Assembly: GCF_001571245.1 (NCBI RefSeq)
Contig: NZ_BCTK01000007.1
Span: forward strand, 248,001 to 312,000
Length of the DNA stretch: 64,000 nucleotides
Reading direction: 5' to 3'
Source of the DNA: Achromobacter piechaudii NBRC 102461
Lineage (GTDB): Bacteria > Pseudomonadota > Gammaproteobacteria > Burkholderiales > Burkholderiaceae_B
This document shows, piece by piece, positions 44,586 to 52,717 of this stretch (positions are counted from its first letter, which is position 1; every line of letters starts with the position of its first letter). Made by a program: the position numbers and the translations under genes. The notes under the pieces were generated by a model that was given only the letters and a program-made list of their open reading frames with translations, did no database searches and was not told where the DNA came from.

Positions 44586-45760
44586 GCGGGACTCTTGCTC
44601 CAGGGCCAGCGTTGTTGGACCACGCGCGTGATGGTGTGGCGGTATTCCATGTAGCTCATCGCGCCCAGCGCCAGCGCCATGGCCCCGATGTTCGGGCCCA
44701 GCGCCGTCAGCCACGACGGCCATTTGCCCAGCATGCCGACGTTAAGCGCCAGCTGGTTGAGCATGAAGAAACCCACGCCAAGCAGGATGCCGATGAACAC
44801 CTTGGCGCCCACGCCGCCACGGCGCGTCTGCATCAGGCCGATGGGCGCGGCGATGGTGATCATCACCAGCAGCGTGAAGGGATACGCCAGTTTGCGCCAC
44901 AGCGCCACCACCTGTCGACCGTATTGCAGCTGGTTGTCGCGCAGATATTCCACGTAGTCCAGCAGGGTGACGATGGACATGCGTTCGGGCGTCAGCACCC
45001 GGGCCAGCAGGCGTTCGGCGCTGAGTGTCGTGTCGACAGTGCGCTCGGGCACCTTCACGACGGAGGCGGGCGGGTTCTTGGGCTGGCGCGCGTTGGCCAG
45101 CGCGTCGGCCGCGTCGTTGTCCAGGCGCGTTTCGGACACGTCCTTGAGCACCAGGTCGCCGTGCGAAAACAGGCCGGTGGGGGCAGTGGACAGCACGGTC
45201 AGCGTCTGGTCTTTCTTGAATTCGTACAGCGTGATGCCGGCCACCTGGCCGTCGCCCTTGAGTTCAGCGATGTTGATGATGCGCATGCCGCCGTTGGCGG
45301 TGGGTTCCTTGAACCAGTAACCGCTTTTCAGGCGATCCCCGCCGGCCTTGCCGCGAAACATCAGGTTGGCTTCGCCGCTTTTGATCTCGGCCCAGGGCGT
45401 GACGTATTCGGACAGCAGCGCCGCGCCGATCATCAGCGGGATGGTGACGACCCACAGCATGCGCAACAGCCGCATGCCGCTGACGCCCGAGACGCGCAGG
45501 ATGACCAGCTCGTTGCGCTGCGCCAACCCGGCCAGCGCCAGGATCGCGCCGATCAGCAGGCCGATGGGCAGCAGGTCGTACAAGCGGGTGGGGATGGCCA
45601 GCGCCTGCATGTAGAGCAGGGCCATCATGGAGAACTTGTCGCCCACGTTGTCCAGGTCGTCTACCAGTGCGAAGAATGTGAAAAGGCCGAGCAGGGCCAT
45701 AAGGACCACTGCACAAGAGCGATAGATTTCGCGGGCCAGGTAGCGACGGGCGGTACGCAT
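44582..45760 (-). CDS. lptG: LPS export ABC transporter permease LptG
   Basis: An inner-membrane LptF/LptG family permease of 392 residues, with three N-terminal TM helices, a large periplasmic jelly-roll region (about 115-300) and three C-terminal TMs. The start [13 protein letters not shown] at 45760 matches LptG; a GTG 45 bases upstream is less likely. It works with LptB, LptC and LptF to extract lipopolysaccharide from the inner membrane. No lptF gene is adjacent: the next gene upstream is mtgA. Confidence 0.88.
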   Translation of the reverse strand: MRTARRYLAREIYRSCAVVLMALLGLFTFFALVDDLDNVGDKFSMMALLYMQALAIPTRLYDLLPIGLLIGAILALAGLAQRNELVILRVSGVSGMRLLRMLWVVTIPLMIGAALLSEYVTPWAEIKSGEANLMFRGKAGGDRLKSGYWFKEPTANGGMRIINIAELKGDGQVAGITLYEFKKDQTLTVLSTAPTGLFSHGDLVLKDVSETRLDNDAADALANARQPKNPPASVVKVPERTVDTTLSAERLLARVLTPERMSIVTLLDYVEYLRDNQLQYGRQVVALWRKLAYPFTLLVMITIAAPIGLMQTRRGGVGAKVFIGILLGVGFFMLNQLALNVGMLGKWPSWLTALGPNIGAMALALGAMSYMEYRHTITRVVQQRWPWSKSPA

Positions 45761-45860
45761 GAAAATGAGGGGAAGCGCTAAACGTGAAAGCTTAACAAAT
45801 CCCACCGGTGAGGGTGAAATCTGCGGGAGCGGGGCGGCCGGTTCGGGGTGTCAGACGGTG

Positions 45861-46586
45861 TCAGGGGATGTCAACCATCTGCATCCGGCGAGTCAGCACG
45901 CCGACGCGGGAGTTCAGGTAATTCGAATTGCGCCGGGTGTCATAGAAGCGCGGGTTGGGCAGCATGGCGGCCAGCCGGGCGGACTGGCTGGCGCTCAGGT
46001 TGGCGGCCGAGGTATTGAAATAGTGCTGGGCGGCCGCTTGCGCGCCGAACACGCCGACCCCCCATTCCGCCACGTTCAGATACAGCTCAAGAATCCGTTC
46101 CTTGCTCATGACGTGTTCGATCATGTAGGCAAGCACAAGCTCCTGGCCCTTGCGGATGTAACTGCGTGAGCTGGACAGGAACAGGTTCTTGGCCAGTTGC
46201 TGCGTAATGGTGGAGCCGCCGCGCATCTTGCTGCGGCCGGCCTCTTCCTGGCGCTGGTTGTATTCCCACGCCTTGCGGATGGCGTCCCATTCGACGCCGT
46301 CGTGTTCGGTGAACTTGGAATCTTCGGAGGCCACGACGGCGCGCTTGAGGTTGCGGCTGATCTTGTCGTAGGGCGCCCACTCGTATTTCAGCTGAAAGTC
46401 GGGGTTGCCTTCGCGCAGGCGCGAGCGTTCTTCGCGCATGATGGCGCTGCTGCCGGGGTCGCGGTAGTTGTACCAGACCACCTGCGAGAACAGCCAGAAC
46501 TGGTACAGCAGCACGGCGCACACCAGCGCCATCACCACGCCGGTCGTGATCCGGAACCAGGATCGGCCCTGCTTGCGCGTCGCCAT
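45861..46586 (-). CDS. mtgA: Monofunctional biosynthetic peptidoglycan transglycosylase
   Basis: A GT51 glycosyltransferase of 241 residues. An N-terminal TM (about 12-35) anchors it. The catalytic glutamate lies in VVASEDSKFTEHDGVEW, followed by GGSTITQQLAKNLFLS, YIRKGQELVLAYMIE and ILELYLNVAEWG. It polymerises lipid II glycans. It lies five bases after aroE on the same strand, giving a tonB-like/aroE/mtgA operon. Confidence 0.95.
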   Translation of the reverse strand: MATRKQGRSWFRITTGVVMALVCAVLLYQFWLFSQVVWYNYRDPGSSAIMREERSRLREGNPDFQLKYEWAPYDKISRNLKRAVVASEDSKFTEHDGVEWDAIRKAWEYNQRQEEAGRSKMRGGSTITQQLAKNLFLSSSRSYIRKGQELVLAYMIEHVMSKERILELYLNVAEWGVGVFGAQAAAQHYFNTSAANLSASQSARLAAMLPNPRFYDTRRNSNYLNSRVGVLTRRMQMVDIP

Positions 46587-46591
46587 GCCGC

Positions 46592-47455
46592 TCAGTGTCC
46601 GGCTGCCAGGGCCTCGCGCAGCGCGGCCAGCACGGGCGCCGGGTCCGGGCGCACCCCATGCCAGATCAGAAAGCTCTCGGCCGCCTGGCCCACCAGCATG
46701 CCCAGGCCGTCGGCCGTCAGTGCGGCGCCGTCGGCCTCGGCCTGCTTCATGAAGGCGGTGGGCTTGGCGCCGTACATCATGTCGTAGGCGGCGGCCCCTG
46801 GGGCGTACAGACCGCGCGGCAGGTCCGGCGCCGCGTCTTGCAGGCCGCTGGCCGTGGCGTTGATGACCAGGTTCCAGCCCTGGGGCAGCGCGGCGTCGGC
46901 CAGGCCGCCCGCCGTGACCACCGTTTCGGGTGACACGCCGGTTTCGCGCCAGGCGTCGGCCAGTTCCAGCGCCTTGGACGCGGTGCGGTTCACGATGTGG
47001 ATGCGCGCGCAGCCGGCTTGCGCCAGCGGTTGCATCACGCCGCGCGCCGCGCCGCCCGCGCCCACCAGCAGCACGTTGGCGCCGGCCAGCCGCAAGCCCA
47101 GGCGGATCAGGTCGGACACCAGGCCCACGCCATCGGTATTGCAGCCGTGCCAGGCCCCGTCACGCCAGCTCAAGGTGTTGACCGCGCCGGCCAGCCGGGC
47201 GCGGGCAGAGAGATGGTCCGCCGCCAGTGCGTAGGCGTCCCGCTTGAAAGGCACCGTGACATTCAAGCCCACCCCACCGCCTGCGACAAACGCCGCCACC
47301 GCGTCGGCAAAGCCGTCAACCGGCGCCAGCAGGCGCTCGTAGCGCAGCGGCTTGCCGGTCTGTTCGGAAAACATGGCGTGGATCTGGGGCGAGCGGCTGT
47401 GCGCGACGGGATTGCCGATGACGGCGTAGCGGGCAAGAGGGGTCGCCTCGGTCAT
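46592..47455 (-). CDS. aroE: Shikimate dehydrogenase
   Basis: The 287-residue enzyme reduces 3-dehydroshikimate with NADPH. N-terminal NPVAHSRSPQIHAMF binds shikimate, the catalytic lysine is in NVTVPFKRDAY, and the nucleotide motif is GAGGAARGV. The C-terminal segment AYDMMYGAKPTAFMKQA is typical. The start overlaps the upstream gene's stop by ATGA. Confidence 0.95.
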   Translation of the reverse strand: MTEATPLARYAVIGNPVAHSRSPQIHAMFSEQTGKPLRYERLLAPVDGFADAVAAFVAGGGVGLNVTVPFKRDAYALAADHLSARARLAGAVNTLSWRDGAWHGCNTDGVGLVSDLIRLGLRLAGANVLLVGAGGAARGVMQPLAQAGCARIHIVNRTASKALELADAWRETGVSPETVVTAGGLADAALPQGWNLVINATASGLQDAAPDLPRGLYAPGAAAYDMMYGAKPTAFMKQAEADGAALTADGLGMLVGQAAESFLIWHGVRPDPAPVLAALREALAAGH

Positions 47456-48348
47456 GGGGCTTGGGTTTCCAGGGTGTCGTTGACGAAATGCCAGGTGCGG
47501 GTGATGACCAGCACGTCCGTATCGCGGGCGATATCGGGCGGGAAGGGGGGGAAGGGCGCGGCCAGCTGGACGATGCGGCGGGCGGCCTGGTTCAGCACGG
47601 CGTGGGGCGAGGGTTGGTCGATCTCCACGTTGGCGATGCTGCCGTCCGCGCGCACCGACACGGTGATGCGCAGCGATCCGTAGATGCGTCCGCGCGCTTC
47701 CTCGGGATAGTGCTGCGTGCCGACGGTTTCAATGCGGGCGCGCCATGCGTCCAGGTAGGCGGCGTAGCGCGAGGCTTCGGCCGAAGGGGCCACGAACTGC
47801 TTGCGCGGTTCATTGCTGTATTGCTGGACCCTGGCGGCCAGCGCGGCCACCTGGGAGTTCTGGATGACGCTGGCCTGGTCTTCGGCGTCCTGGCCGAGGT
47901 CGGCGCCGTCGGGCCAGGGGTTGACGGCCTGGCGTTCGGTGCCGGCCTTCTGCGCCGAGCGCAATTGGGTCATCAGGCGGGTCTGTTCGGCTTCCAGCTG
48001 CACCTGGCGGCGGCGCATCGCTTCCAGCACGATGGTCTCGGCGGCCGCGCCGGTCTGGGGCAGCGGCGTGGTGGTCATGCCGCGGTCGGCGTTGCCCCCG
48101 CCTGTCATCTGGTTCTGTGCCTGGGCCCGGGGCGCTTCGGGCGGCGTTTCGCTGCGGGCGTTCAGCAGCACCACTTCCAGGCTGGTGACGGGCGGCCGGG
48201 TAAGCGCGGGCACGCCGAAGCGCCACGCCAGGGCGCCGGCGTGCACCAACAGCGATATTGCAATGCCGATGCGCAGGTAGTGCTGGGCGGGAGCGCCCAG
48301 CCACCGCATATAACGGCCTAGCGGGGAGGAGGAATCAGGGCGTTGCAC
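47452..48348 (-). CDS. TonB-like energy transducer protein
   Basis: Single-span periplasmic protein, 298 residues from the GTG at 48348 or 285 from ATG 48309. The TM (IGIAISLLVHAGALAWRF) is N-terminal, then a Pro/Ala/Gln-rich linker, then a TonB C-terminal domain with YPEEARGRIYGSLRITVSVRADGSIANVEI. Codons further upstream in the open frame do not look protein-like. TACAAT occurs 6-11 bases before the GTG, so a leaderless start is possible. No exbB or exbD is adjacent. It is coupled to aroE by ATGA. Confidence 0.75.
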   Translation of the reverse strand: MQRPDSSSPLGRYMRWLGAPAQHYLRIGIAISLLVHAGALAWRFGVPALTRPPVTSLEVVLLNARSETPPEAPRAQAQNQMTGGGNADRGMTTTPLPQTGAAAETIVLEAMRRRQVQLEAEQTRLMTQLRSAQKAGTERQAVNPWPDGADLGQDAEDQASVIQNSQVAALAARVQQYSNEPRKQFVAPSAEASRYAAYLDAWRARIETVGTQHYPEEARGRIYGSLRITVSVRADGSIANVEIDQPSPHAVLNQAARRIVQLAAPFPPFPPDIARDTDVLVITRTWHFVNDTLETQAP

Positions 48349-48482
48349 GGTCGCATTGTAAGGCGAGTCCGCGTCGCCCGGACAGGCCGGCCAACGGCTT
48401 GTAACAGCTGTCGGACGGCACGACGTCCAAGCCGGGTGGGCGGCGCCAAGCGGCCGCCGCACCCGAGCCTGGCGCGGACCGG

Positions 48483-49571
48483 TCAGGCCTGTTTGCGCGG
48501 GAACACCCAGACCTTGCTGGCGGGCAGCGCCAGGCGGCTGGGGCCCGGCTCGCGGCCTTCGGGGCCGTAGGCGCGCAGCGCCAGCGTGTTGGCGGGATCC
48601 GCGTCCGGGGTGCGGAACAGATATTCCCAACGGTCGCCCAGATACATGCTGGTCAAGAGCGGCATGTCGATGTGGTTGCCATCGGGGTCGTCGGCCAGGC
48701 GGACCTGCTCGACGCGGATCACGGCGGTCCCGTCCTGGCCGGCGGCCACGCCTTCGCCCGCCTTGCCCCACAACGCCCAGCCGCGGCCTTCGATGCGGGC
48801 GCGGCCGTCGCGCACTTCGGTGACCTTGCCTTCCAGGCGGTTGTTGCTGCCCATGAATTCCGCCGTGAACAGCGTGGAGGGCGAGCCGTACATTTCCTGC
48901 GGCGTGCCCTGCTGTTCGATCTTGCCGTTGTTCAGCAGCAGGATGCGGTCGGAAATGGCCATGGCTTCGCTCTGGTCATGCGTCACCATCAGGGCCGACA
49001 GCCCCAGGCGGATGATCAGTTCGCGCAGGAAGGCGCGGGCTTCCTCGCGCAGCTTGGCGTCCAGGTTGGACAGCGGTTCGTCCAGCAGGATGACGGGCGG
49101 GCTGTAGACCAGCGCCCGGCCGATCGCCACGCGTTGCTGCTGCCCGCCCGACAAGGCGTGCGGATGGCGCTGCCCCAGCTTGCCCAGGCCCAGCTGATCC
49201 AGCACGGCCTGCACGCGTTCGCGCACTTCGGCCGACGGCACCTTGCGCAGCTTGAGCGGGTAGGCCACGTTTTCAAACACGGTCTTGTGCGGCCACAGCG
49301 CGTAGGACTGGAACACCAGGCCCAGGTTGCGCTCTTCGGCGGGAATCTCTTTACGCGCGCCGCCGTCATAGACGATGCGGTCGCCGATGGTGATGCGGCC
49401 GCGCTTGGGGCCTTCCAGCCCGGCCACGGCGCGCAGCAGCGTCGTCTTGCCGCTGCCGGACGGTCCCAGCAGCGATACCACTTCGCCCTGGCGCAATTGC
49501 ATCGACACGCCCTTGAGCACCGGGTTGTCGCCGTAGTCCAGGTGCAGGTCTTCTACAGAAAGCTCAATCAT
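48483..49571 (-). CDS. Fbp/Pot-type ABC transporter ATPase
   Basis: A 362-residue ATPase. Walker A is GPSGSGKTT, signature [17 protein letters not shown], Walker B VILLDEPLSNLDAK, and H-loop MVTHDQSEAM. The C-terminal ~120 residues form a TOBE regulatory domain. It belongs to the group serving ferric iron, polyamines or organophosphates. It overlaps the permease gene by 8 bases. Confidence 0.9.
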   Translation of the reverse strand: MIELSVEDLHLDYGDNPVLKGVSMQLRQGEVVSLLGPSGSGKTTLLRAVAGLEGPKRGRITIGDRIVYDGGARKEIPAEERNLGLVFQSYALWPHKTVFENVAYPLKLRKVPSAEVRERVQAVLDQLGLGKLGQRHPHALSGGQQQRVAIGRALVYSPPVILLDEPLSNLDAKLREEARAFLRELIIRLGLSALMVTHDQSEAMAISDRILLLNNGKIEQQGTPQEMYGSPSTLFTAEFMGSNNRLEGKVTEVRDGRARIEGRGWALWGKAGEGVAAGQDGTAVIRVEQVRLADDPDGNHIDMPLLTSMYLGDRWEYLFRTPDADPANTLALRAYGPEGREPGPSRLALPASKVWVFPRKQA

Positions 49572-51342
49572 GAAGTTTGACTCCGAATCGCAGGGCGATG
49601 CCCAGGCCGATCACGACCAGAACGATATTGATGAAGGAAAGCGCGGCCACGATGTCGATGGCGCCCGAGGCCCACAACGACACCAGCATGGAACCGATGG
49701 TTTCCGTGCCGGGGGACAGCAGATAGACGCCGGTGGAGTATTCGCGCTCGAAGATCAGGAACATCAGCAGCCAGGAACCGATCAGGCCGTACTTGGCCAG
49801 CGGCACCGTGACGTGGCGCGTGACCTGGCCACGGCGCGCGCCGGCGCTGCGGGCGGCCTCTTCCAGTTCGGGGCCCACTTGCAGCAGCGTCGAAGAGATC
49901 AGGCGCAGGCCGTAGGCCATCCACACCACCGTGTACGCCAGCCACACGCTGAAGATGGTGCTGCGCATGGCGCGCAGCCATTCGATGAAGTTCTCGCGCA
50001 GCCATTCGGCGAACGGCAGCGCCGACAGCCAGCCGTGCTCGTCCACGTCCAGGGCGTTGTCCAGCCACATCGGCACGAACAGGAACACCCACAGGAAGGC
50101 CAGGCCGGCCAGCAGGCCGGGCACGGCGCGCGGCACCAGCACGCTGTAATCCATGAAGCGCGTCACGTTGTCGGGCTTGCGATGCATCGCCAGGCCCACG
50201 AACATGTAGCACATCACCGCCAGCGCGCCGCCGAACACGCCGATGGCCACCGAGTTCACGATCGCGCGGATCAGGTTCGGTTGCGCGAAGACGGTACGGA
50301 AGGCATCCAGCGACAGCACGTCGAACAGCGACACGCCCATGCCCCAGTTGGACACGAACGCGCGCAGCAGCACGCCCAGCAGCGGCACCACGATGGTCAC
50401 CACCAGCCAGAACGCCACGACCGCGCCCGCCACCCAGCGCCACTTGCCCAGCGGCAGCGGCCGCGCGCGCGAGGCCTTGCCCTTGACGGTGACAAAGCGG
50501 TTCGCGGTGCGCATCAGGCGGCGTTGCAGCATCACCAGCGGGATCGTCATGCAGATCAGCACGACCGCCACGGCGGCCATCAGGTGATACGAAGGAATGC
50601 CCAGCTTGTTGGTCAGTTTGTACAGGTAGGTGGCCAGCACCAGGTTGCCTTCCGGATCGCCCAGCACCAGCACCAGGCCGAAGACTTCCAGGCCCAGGAA
50701 GAACAGCAGCACGGTCGCGTACAGCATGGCCGGGCGCACCATCGGCAGGCTGACCGACACCATCACGCGCAGCGGCGAGGCGCCGGCCACGCGGGCGGCT
50801 TCTTCGACGTCGGACCCCATGCTGCGCAGCGCGGACGAGATGTACAGGTACGCGTGCGGCACGTGCGTCAGGCCGGCGATGATGACGATGCTGGTCAGCG
50901 AATAGACGTTCCAGGGCACGAAGCCCAGAATGTTCTGCGCCCAGATCGAGAAGAAACCCACCGGGCCCGCTGCCACGACGTAGCCGAAGCCCAGCACCAT
51001 GGGCGACACGAACACCGGCACCAGGATCAGCGGTTCGATCCAGCGGCGGCCGGGCAGGTCGGTGCGGATCATCAGGAAGGCCAGCATGCCGCCCAGCGGA
51101 ATGGCGATGATGGCCAGCCCGAAGGCCAGGATGAATCCGCTTTTCAGCGCCTTGTAGAAATCGGGATCCGCGAAGATGAAGCGGAAGGCGTCCAGGCTGA
51201 AGACCTTGGACGGGGCAAAGAAAGGCGCGGAGAGAAAGCTCTGGACGATGATGAACGACAGCGGCACGTAGATGGCCAGGGCTGTGATCAGCACCACCAC
51301 GCCGCGCGGCAGGGACTGCCATTTTCTGCGCAATGACTGCAT
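49564..51342 (-). CDS. Fbp-type ABC permease with duplicated transmembrane domain
   Basis: A fused permease of 592 residues, with two homologous halves each having about six TM segments and an EAA loop: VEEAARVAGASPLRVMVSVSLPMVRPAM in the first and LEEAARSAGARRGQVTRHVTVPLAKYG in the second. One chain thus forms the whole channel, as in FbpB-type importers. The gene lies 151 bases downstream of the binding-protein gene, across two strong hairpins. Substrate class could be ferric iron or an organophosphate. Confidence 0.88.
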   Translation of the reverse strand: MQSLRRKWQSLPRGVVVLITALAIYVPLSFIIVQSFLSAPFFAPSKVFSLDAFRFIFADPDFYKALKSGFILAFGLAIIAIPLGGMLAFLMIRTDLPGRRWIEPLILVPVFVSPMVLGFGYVVAAGPVGFFSIWAQNILGFVPWNVYSLTSIVIIAGLTHVPHAYLYISSALRSMGSDVEEAARVAGASPLRVMVSVSLPMVRPAMLYATVLLFFLGLEVFGLVLVLGDPEGNLVLATYLYKLTNKLGIPSYHLMAAVAVVLICMTIPLVMLQRRLMRTANRFVTVKGKASRARPLPLGKWRWVAGAVVAFWLVVTIVVPLLGVLLRAFVSNWGMGVSLFDVLSLDAFRTVFAQPNLIRAIVNSVAIGVFGGALAVMCYMFVGLAMHRKPDNVTRFMDYSVLVPRAVPGLLAGLAFLWVFLFVPMWLDNALDVDEHGWLSALPFAEWLRENFIEWLRAMRSTIFSVWLAYTVVWMAYGLRLISSTLLQVGPELEEAARSAGARRGQVTRHVTVPLAKYGLIGSWLLMFLIFEREYSTGVYLLSPGTETIGSMLVSLWASGAIDIVAALSFINIVLVVIGLGIALRFGVKLHD

Positions 51343-51418
51343 GGGGAAATCCTGTTGTCGAGAATGACGCGATGGTCGCGCCGCCCGGAGTGGGGCAGGC
51401 CCGCCCGGGGGCGGTCAG

Positions 51419-51441
51419 GCGGACGGCAGGCTGCCGTCCGC
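51419..51441 (-). repeat. Near-perfect hairpin between binding-protein and permease genes
   Basis: GCGGACGGCAG and CTGCCGTCCGC are complementary around one central base, giving at least a 9-bp stem with a 5-base loop. It is transcribed after the binding-protein gene and before the permease. It is likely an mRNA-protecting element, since no T-run follows. Confidence 0.6.
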
Positions 51442-51454
51442 TACGCGTTCGGGA

Positions 51455-51483
51455 GACCGGGGCGGGCGCGCCGCGCCCCGGTC
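51455..51483 (-). repeat. Second strong hairpin after the binding-protein gene
   Basis: GACCGGGGCG pairs with CGCCCCGGTC across a 9-base loop, 10 bases after the binding-protein stop codon. Together with the 51419-51441 hairpin it separates this gene from the permease. Confidence 0.6.
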
Positions 51484-51493
51484 CCGCGCGGCC

Positions 51494-52591
51494 TTACTTG
51501 CCGGCCGCGGCGCGCCAGTCCTTGATGAACTGAAGGCGCTTGTTCTGCTCCAGATAGTCCAGCAGCGTTTCGTTGACCGGAATCGGCTTGAGCGAGGCGC
51601 CCAGCTTCTTGGTCATGCCGTCCACGTCGTTGTCGCCTTCGATGTCATCGCGCACCGAAGCCAGGTCGGCCTGGTTGGCCATGATTTCCTGGCCCTTCTG
51701 CGACAGCAGGTAATCCATCCACAGCTTGGCGGCGTTGCGGTTCTTGGCCTTTTTGCTGATGAACGCCACGCGCGAGAGCACCAGCGCGTAGTCGGTCGGG
51801 TAGGCCACGCCCAGCGACGGATCAGCCTTGGCGCGCGTTTCGGCATACGAACCCAGGATGTTGTAGCCGATCAGGTTTTCACCCGAGGACACGCGTTCCA
51901 TCATGGTGCCCGTGGACGACTGCACGATCAGGCCGCCCTTGGCGATGTCCTTGAGCGTCTCGAAGTACTTCGGGTCGTTGGCCTTGTCCTGCACCGCCAG
52001 CATGAAGCCCACGGCCGACTTTTCGATGTCGTAGGTGGTGACCTTGTTCTTGAACTTGTCCGGCTGGCTGGCGATCAGCTTGGCCAGCGCGCCGTGCGTG
52101 GTCGGCACTTCGTTGGCGGGAATCAGGCGCTTGTTGTAGATGAACACGGCCGGTTCGTAGGTCGTGCCGTAGGCCGAATCCTTCCAGTTGGCCCAGCCCG
52201 GCAGCTTGCCCGCTTCGGGCGACTTGTATTGCAGCGCGTAGTCGGTGGCCAGCTTCAGGGCCGAGTCCATCGACGAGCTCCAGACGATGTCGCCGCTGCT
52301 GCCTCCCGCCGCCTGTTCGCTGATGTAGCGGTTGTAGAGCTCGGTGCTGTTCATGTCGTTGTATTCGACCTTGATGCCCGGATACAGCGCTTCGAAACCC
52401 TTGATGATGGGGCCGGCGGCTTTGGTGTCGGTGGTCGAATAGATGACGACCTTGCCTTCCTTCTTGGCGCCGTCCAGGACCTTTTGGTAGTCGGCCGGAT
52501 AGCCGGCTGGTACGGCCTGCGCGAAGGCGCTACCGGTGGCGATGGCGAAAGCTGCGGCGCAGGCGGCCGCCAGTTGGGACTTGGCAAGCAT
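51494..52591 (-). CDS. FbpA/PgtC-type ABC substrate-binding protein
   Basis: A periplasmic binding protein of 365 residues. The signal peptide ends at GSAFA before QAVPAGY. Family motifs: GKVVIYSTTDTKAAGPIIKGFEALYPGIKVEYNDM and LIGYNILGSYAETRAK. It is a paralogue of the C-terminal domain of the sensor kinase encoded next door (52718-55204): ILGSYA, YNKR/YNPKR and TYDI segments correspond. It probably captures the ligand for the importer at 48483-51342. The ligand is unknown; the PgtC resemblance hints at phosphorylated acids and the FbpA resemblance at ferric iron. Confidence 0.88.
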   Translation of the reverse strand: MLAKSQLAAACAAAFAIATGSAFAQAVPAGYPADYQKVLDGAKKEGKVVIYSTTDTKAAGPIIKGFEALYPGIKVEYNDMNSTELYNRYISEQAAGGSSGDIVWSSSMDSALKLATDYALQYKSPEAGKLPGWANWKDSAYGTTYEPAVFIYNKRLIPANEVPTTHGALAKLIASQPDKFKNKVTTYDIEKSAVGFMLAVQDKANDPKYFETLKDIAKGGLIVQSSTGTMMERVSSGENLIGYNILGSYAETRAKADPSLGVAYPTDYALVLSRVAFISKKAKNRNAAKLWMDYLLSQKGQEIMANQADLASVRDDIEGDNDVDGMTKKLGASLKPIPVNETLLDYLEQNKRLQFIKDWRAAAGK

Positions 52592-52700
52592 GTGTTCGTC
52601 TCCGATTGGAATTGGTCTATAGCGGGATCTGGGTCCAGCCTGCGGCCATCTTAGGAGGCGGCGTCTGTCGTCGTCCTGTCATGGCGACAGGAAGCGGCTA

Positions 52701-52712
52701 GGGGTTATCCCC
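52701..52712. repeat. GGGGTTATCCCC hairpin past the sensor kinase gene
   Basis: A small 4-bp-stem palindrome lies just after the sensor-kinase stop codon and upstream of the binding-protein gene. It resembles the one at 20542-20554. It could be a weak terminator or a protein-binding site. Confidence 0.35.
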
Positions 52713-52717
52713 TGGCC

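Noticed and set aside
49570-51336. A 588-residue plus-strand open frame opposite the Fbp-type permease
   Set aside because: Shadow frame, dominated by His/Gln/Arg repeats typical of antisense reading of membrane-protein codons.
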